45,117 nucleotides of DNA. It comes from JAYZDF01 sp036337945 (GTDB taxonomy: Bacteria > Myxococcota > Kuafuiibacteriia > Kuafuiibacteriales > Kuafuiibacteriaceae). The translations under genes and the position numbers were made by a program. The notes beneath the pieces are model-generated. The model saw only the letters and a list, made by a program, of their open reading frames with translations, ran no database searches and had not been told where the DNA came from. The stretch lies in assembly GCA_036337945.1 (NCBI GenBank), contig JAYZDF010000065.1, positions 1 through 45,117 on the forward strand, given 5' to 3'. Of the stretch, positions 41,555 through 45,117 are shown piece by piece (the first letter of the stretch is position 1; each line of letters starts with the position of its first letter).

Positions 41555-42586
41555 CTAATAAGTGACATCAATTTCGACCGAAGTTGAATCCGTGAGTTCT
41601 GGGTCTCGTGGGTCTGTAACTGTCAACGTGATTTTATATTGACCATTCATCACATAATTTAGAACGAAGGAACGACCTCCGTCTTGCAGAGTATGAGGCG
41701 GTGCTTCCCAGTCATCTGATGGTTCGTACCGATGCATAACGTCCCAATCAACTAGTACATCGGACGGTACACTTTGAGTGCTTCCTAGCATTACATCGTC
41801 GACAAAAGGAGCGAAGGCGGATTTATCATAATCGATCACGGCCCGAATCTTCGGACGGACATTGACGTCAATCGAGTCCGCTTTCCCGACGGCAGCTCCC
41901 TTAGAGGTCACAATTCCATAGATCCGATGACACCCAACTTGCGCATTCACGGGCGCATATAACGTCGCCCAGTACTGTTCGCTGTTTTTATCTAACCATT
42001 CAAAGTTGGATTCACGAATTTGCGGGACTTCAACAGGTTGGTCGCAGGGTCGCGTCGAGATCCATTCGCTTCGGAAATCAAAACCAACAATTCCAGATCG
42101 TCCAACGACAATCGATTGGACACGCAAACGGCTGTCGGGCTCAACAACGTTGTCGGTCAAGCTCGGTGCTTCGACGTGAAAGTCCCAGCCCAGCACTGTG
42201 ACCCCAACATTCAGCGTAATGGATGTCGCACTTTTGTCCCGAGGCTCCACCGTGATAGTACCATCGGCGATTCCACTAAGAGGAGCGTCATCCACGACAC
42301 AAACTTCATAATTCGTAGCTCCGTTTGGTCTTAGTTCTAACCAGTCGACACCATTCCAATTCGCTTCCGCCAAATAGTCGGCGGACGAGTACAAGGTCGA
42401 AGCATCATCCGTACAGGACTTTGTGAACCCTAAACAATCTCCCCTTCCAATTTCCATGATCAACTCACCGTTGGCGTTGCATTGCACTGTTGACTGGCTT
42501 TTTACTTCACCGTCGCAGCTATCGCCTTTGAGCAGCACGAAGGCACAAACTCCTAATAAACCTCTATAAAATTTCAAATAGTTCAA
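41555..42586 (-). CDS. Exported protein with PKD-like C-terminal domain, function unknown
   Basis: The start is a TTG at 42586 with GGAGG seven bases upstream, which is the best ribosome site in this area. The first 25 residues are a hydrophobic signal (GLLGVCAFVLL); the following KGDSC is a poor lipobox. Four further Cys are in the first 60 residues of the mature part. The middle is beta-rich, and the last 80 residues end with NGQYKITLTVTDPRDPEL, a PKD-type strand pattern common in surface-binding modules. Not recognised beyond that. Confidence 0.6.
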   Translation of the reverse strand: MNYLKFYRGLLGVCAFVLLKGDSCDGEVKSQSTVQCNANGELIMEIGRGDCLGFTKSCTDDASTLYSSADYLAEANWNGVDWLELRPNGATNYEVCVVDDAPLSGIADGTITVEPRDKSATSITLNVGVTVLGWDFHVEAPSLTDNVVEPDSRLRVQSIVVGRSGIVGFDFRSEWISTRPCDQPVEVPQIRESNFEWLDKNSEQYWATLYAPVNAQVGCHRIYGIVTSKGAAVGKADSIDVNVRPKIRAVIDYDKSAFAPFVDDVMLGSTQSVPSDVLVDWDVMHRYEPSDDWEAPPHTLQDGGRSFVLNYVMNGQYKITLTVTDPRDPELTDSTSVEIDVTY

Positions 42587-42770
42587 AATGTTTCCTCCTA
42601 TGTCTCCATCCCCGGTGGGCCTAAACAGACATCGTCATACACATCAGTGTGGTAGTTGAAGGAGAACACCGCAAATTTTAGGCCAACAAATCGTCGCTTG
42701 TGATCTGAGTCACCAGAGTGACACCTGGTCGACCACTGAACGCACTGATCGCGACAGGTTACAGCTATCG

Positions 42771-42799
42771 TTGACATCAACCGTGCGCTGCTTTACCTG
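42771..42799 (+). promoter_or_regulatory. Candidate promoter for the DUF2760-Hsp70 operon
   Basis: A perfect TTGACA lies at 42771-42776; with a 17-bp spacer TACCTG is at 42794-42799, which is a poor -10. The start site would be within a few bases of the ATG at 42809, and there is no ribosome site in front of that ATG, so a leaderless message is possible. Confidence 0.3.
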
Positions 42800-42808
42800 C
42801 TCGGCAAA

Positions 42809-43423
42809 ATGCGAATCATTCTAGCGATCAAAGCGTTCTTTGCTATCTTAAGCGGAAAAACCCTTCAGCCCGAGTTATCTCTCCCGGCAGGAGAATCTGG
42901 GCCTGAGACAACCGAAAACAAGGATACCGATTCGTCCTTGGCGACTCTGCAACAGCAACTAAAGGAAGCCAAAAGTGCTCTGGCGAAAGCTGAATCTGAG
43001 CTCGTGGAGAAAAACGAAACAGCTCCGGCTTCATTAGACGAAGTAGCTCACGCAGCAGCGGTTTCCGTTCTCTCTGTTATGCAGGGCGAGGCTCGCTTAC
43101 TCGATTTTATTTCAGAAGATATTTCTGATTACAGCGACGAGGACGTCGGCGCAGCGGTCCGTGACGTTCATCGTGGTTTACAGTCCACGTTCAAAGATCA
43201 TTTCCCGATCGAGCCTCTTCGAGAAGAGGAGGAAGAGGCATCAATCACGGTGCCTGAAGGGTTCGACCCTCAACAAGTTCGTTTGGTAGGCAACGTAGTT
43301 GGTGAGCCACCCTTCGCCGGTACGCTCAGTCATCGAGGTTGGAGAGTGACCAAAGTACAACTCCCGAAAGCGAAAACCGGAGAGGCGGTATACGTAGCTC
43401 AAGCTGCTGAGGTAGAAATATGA
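42809..43423 (+). CDS. DUF2760 protein, partner of the Hsp70 gene
   Basis: The 204-residue protein begins with a hydrophobic IILAIKAFFAILSG, then a Glu/Lys coiled-coil region (about residues 45-70) with LQQQLKEAKSALAKAESEL. From residue 77 on, ISEDISDYSDEDVGAAVRDV, then PEGFDPQQVRLVGNVVG and LSHRGWRVTKVQLPK match the DUF2760 family, which is usually encoded directly before an Hsp70-family gene. The stop overlaps the Hsp70 start by four bases (ATGA), so the two are coupled. The pair probably forms a chaperone complex, with DUF2760 a cofactor; that role is inferred from neighbourhood. Confidence 0.75.
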   Translation: MRIILAIKAFFAILSGKTLQPELSLPAGESGPETTENKDTDSSLATLQQQLKEAKSALAKAESELVEKNETAPASLDEVAHAAAVSVLSVMQGEARLLDFISEDISDYSDEDVGAAVRDVHRGLQSTFKDHFPIEPLREEEEEASITVPEGFDPQQVRLVGNVVGEPPFAGTLSHRGWRVTKVQLPKAKTGEAVYVAQAAEVEI

Positions 43424-45117
43424 GCGACGAAGCTTCCCATCAGAAGTACATTTGCGGCATCGACTTAGGTACCACTAATACCACGCTTGCGAGCGTAGCT
43501 ATAGAAGACGACGCTCAATCGATTAGCGACCTTTCTATTCCGCAGCTGACCAAACCCGGCACGCTCCTAGAACGTTCGAGTCTCCCATCGTTTATCTATC
43601 TACCACATGCCGATGAAATGGCAGATGGAGCTATTGCGCTACCGTGGAATCAGGGGATAGAGTTTATGGTCGGTGACGGTGCGAGAACACGAGGAGCCGA
43701 AGTTCCGCTTCGCCTAGTAAGCTCAGCAAAAAGCTGGTTAGGACATGATGGAGTGGACCGGCGATCTCCTATTCTGCCGCAGCATGCCCCGCCCGATGTT
43801 CCGAAGGTATCGCCTATCGAAGCGTCGACTGCGTATCTGCAGCACATTGTTGAAGCGTGGAATTCACAAAATCCAGATTTCAAATTAGAAGAACAAGTTG
43901 TCTATTTGACTGTTCCGGCAAGCTTTGACGCTGCCGCCAAGGACTTGACGATTGAAGCTGCCGCTCGAGCTGGTCTGACTCAAGTCAATCTCCTTGAAGA
44001 ACCCCAAGCAGCATTCTACGCCTGGTTACATCGCGCAAACGAAAGCTGGCGAGATACAGTAAAGGCGGGAGACCGAATTCTTGTTTGTGATGTGGGCGGC
44101 GGGACCACAGACTTTTCACTCATTGAGGTGATCGACCAAGATGGAGAACTCACCTTAGAAAGAATAGCAGTTGGCGACCACATCCTTTTGGGTGGAGACA
44201 ACATGGACCTCACCCTTGCACATCACTTACTCGGAAAGTTCACTGCAGAAGGAAAAAAGCTGGACGCAAACCAGCAACGCTCTCTTGTACAAGCAGCACG
44301 ACAAGCAAAGGAGAAGCTCCTCTCAAATCCAGAACTTGAATCGGAACCAATTGTAGTCTTGGGCCGCGGTAGCAAACTGATTGGGGGAAAATTAAAGACA
44401 GAGCTTACTCGAGAAGAAATTGAAAAGATCCTTATCGATGGCTTCTTCCCACACTGTGGTTTAAGTGACGTTCCGCAGCAACAACCGCGAGCAGGTTTCA
44501 TGCAAATCGGCTTACCTTTTGCTTCTGAGCCAGGCGTTACCAGGCACCTCGCACAATTTCTTATGCGGCACCAAACGGCGGAACGAGGAATATCTCACAT
44601 CCTTCTAAACGGTGGTGTATTCAATTCAGAAGTTCTCCGACAGCGGCTCGTAGGTATTGTAGGGGGTTGGTTTTCGAATGAACTATCACTCATTGAAGAT
44701 TCAGATCATAACCAAGCCGTCGCCCGAGGTGCAGCTTACTTAGGCGCAACTAAGATTAACGGAGGCATGCGAATTCGGGCTGGAACAGCCCGTAGCTATT
44801 ACATTGGCATTGAAACCCCGATGCCATCAGTACCGGGCGTAAAGCCTCCAATTAATGCACTTTGTGTCGTACCTTTTGGAATGGAAGAAGGAAGCACTGC
44901 TCAAGTGCCTGGTGGCGAACTGGGGCTTGTCGTTGGACAATCTGTCGAATTCCGTTTCCTTAGTTCGAGTACTCGAAAAGAAGACGTTATCGGCACCATG
45001 CTCGACTCATACACCTGGCCTGACCATTTGACCGAAGGCTCTCCCATCCGAATGAGTTTATCTGCGGACGACCTCGAAGCGGGAAGTATTGTGCCCGTTC
45101 GATTAGAGGTTCACGTA
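43420..45117 (+). CDS. Hsp70-family chaperone (3' truncated by window end)
   Basis: The frame is open for 566 codons to the right edge. The ATPase domain is canonical: YICGIDLGTTNTTLASV (phosphate loop 1), VVYLTVPASFDAAAKDL, NLLEEPQAAFYAWL and DVGGGTTDFSL at residues 224-234 (phosphate loop 2), then HILLNGGVFNSEVLRQR-like SHILLNGGVF. The last 100 visible residues start a substrate-domain-like region. It differs from DnaK in the long insertions around residues 45-130 and resembles the Hsp70-like proteins that pair with DUF2760. Gene coupling to DUF2760 is by ATGA overlap. The C-terminus lies outside the window, so its exact subfamily is open. Confidence 0.9.
   Translation, partial: MSDEASHQKYICGIDLGTTNTTLASVAIEDDAQSISDLSIPQLTKPGTLLERSSLPSFIYLPHADEMADGAIALPWNQGIEFMVGDGARTRGAEVPLRLVSSAKSWLGHDGVDRRSPILPQHAPPDVPKVSPIEASTAYLQHIVEAWNSQNPDFKLEEQVVYLTVPASFDAAAKDLTIEAAARAGLTQVNLLEEPQAAFYAWLHRANESWRDTVKAGDRILVCDVGGGTTDFSLIEVIDQDGELTLERIAVGDHILLGGDNMDLTLAHHLLGKFTAEGKKLDANQQRSLVQAARQAKEKLLSNPELESEPIVVLGRGSKLIGGKLKTELTREEIEKILIDGFFPHCGLSDVPQQQPRAGFMQIGLPFASEPGVTRHLAQFLMRHQTAERGISHILLNGGVFNSEVLRQRLVGIVGGWFSNELSLIEDSDHNQAVARGAAYLGATKINGGMRIRAGTARSYYIGIETPMPSVPGVKPPINALCVVPFGMEEGSTAQVPGGELGLVVGQSVEFRFLSSSTRKEDVIGTMLDSYTWPDHLTEGSPIRMSLSADDLEAGSIVPVRLEVHV

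Noticed and set aside
42598..42780. 60-codon minus-strand frame with four Cys in the 222-bp gap
   Set aside because: No ribosome site or signal peptide, and it ends in the ribosome site of the next gene. A small gene cannot be excluded, but nothing supports it.
1..45117. CRISPR arrays, insertion sequences, phage genes
   Set aside because: No regularly spaced repeats, transposase or phage structural genes were seen on reading through.

Overview
The window reads as chromosomal DNA of a Gram-negative bacterium with balanced base composition and frequent GTG/TTG starts. Many predicted lipoproteins and secreted proteins, an outer-membrane beta-barrel, a eukaryotic-type Ser/Thr kinase, a PATAN-like/J-like/TPR mosaic protein and a DUF2760-Hsp70 pair suggest a delta-proteobacterial lineage (Myxococcota or Bradymonadales-like). 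That placement is inferred from gene content only. I see no phage, transposon, integron or CRISPR array.

Layout. Positions 2-2410: the end of a cupin-type regulator and a POT-family transporter. Positions 2571-7490: an exported cluster with a C39-like cysteine peptidase, a small lipoprotein, a fusion of propeller-like repeats to a vanadium-haloperoxidase domain, and a DUF2505-like protein. Positions 7498-9522: a lipoprotein, a helical Ala-rich protein and a beta-barrel. Positions 9519-13972 (minus): a large alpha/beta hydrolase, a TyrA-AroQ fusion and a TlpA-like thioredoxin. Positions 14151-15767: a MaoC-type hydratase and an acyl-ACP thioesterase. Positions 15771-22431: three large GT-C-like membrane proteins around a methyltransferase, probably an envelope glycan or lipid locus. 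Positions 22418-28931: an HExxH protein, the PATAN/J/TPR protein, a lone NuoL and a PqqD-like/zinc-ribbon protein. Positions 29073-36017: an eroded histidine kinase, a class IV aminotransferase, a Wzz/GumC-like protein, Lon and a Ser/Thr kinase. Positions 36112-36659: a perfect 18-bp palindrome, tRNA-Val(UAC) and a small conserved-looking protein. Positions 36679-42586: prolyl oligopeptidase, VanZ-like protein, a caspase-like secreted protein and two exported proteins. Positions 42809-45117: DUF2760 protein and a truncated Hsp70.

Genes are packed tightly with frequent strand switches. All ten convergent pairs lie within 38 bp of each other or overlap. No gap longer than 300 bp lacks a gene. 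The most interesting items are the caspase-like exported protein, the reversed-order TyrA-AroQ fusion, the haloperoxidase fusion, the solitary NuoL, the PqqD-like protein next to an eroded kinase, and the 18-bp palindrome. None of them alone proves a new system.
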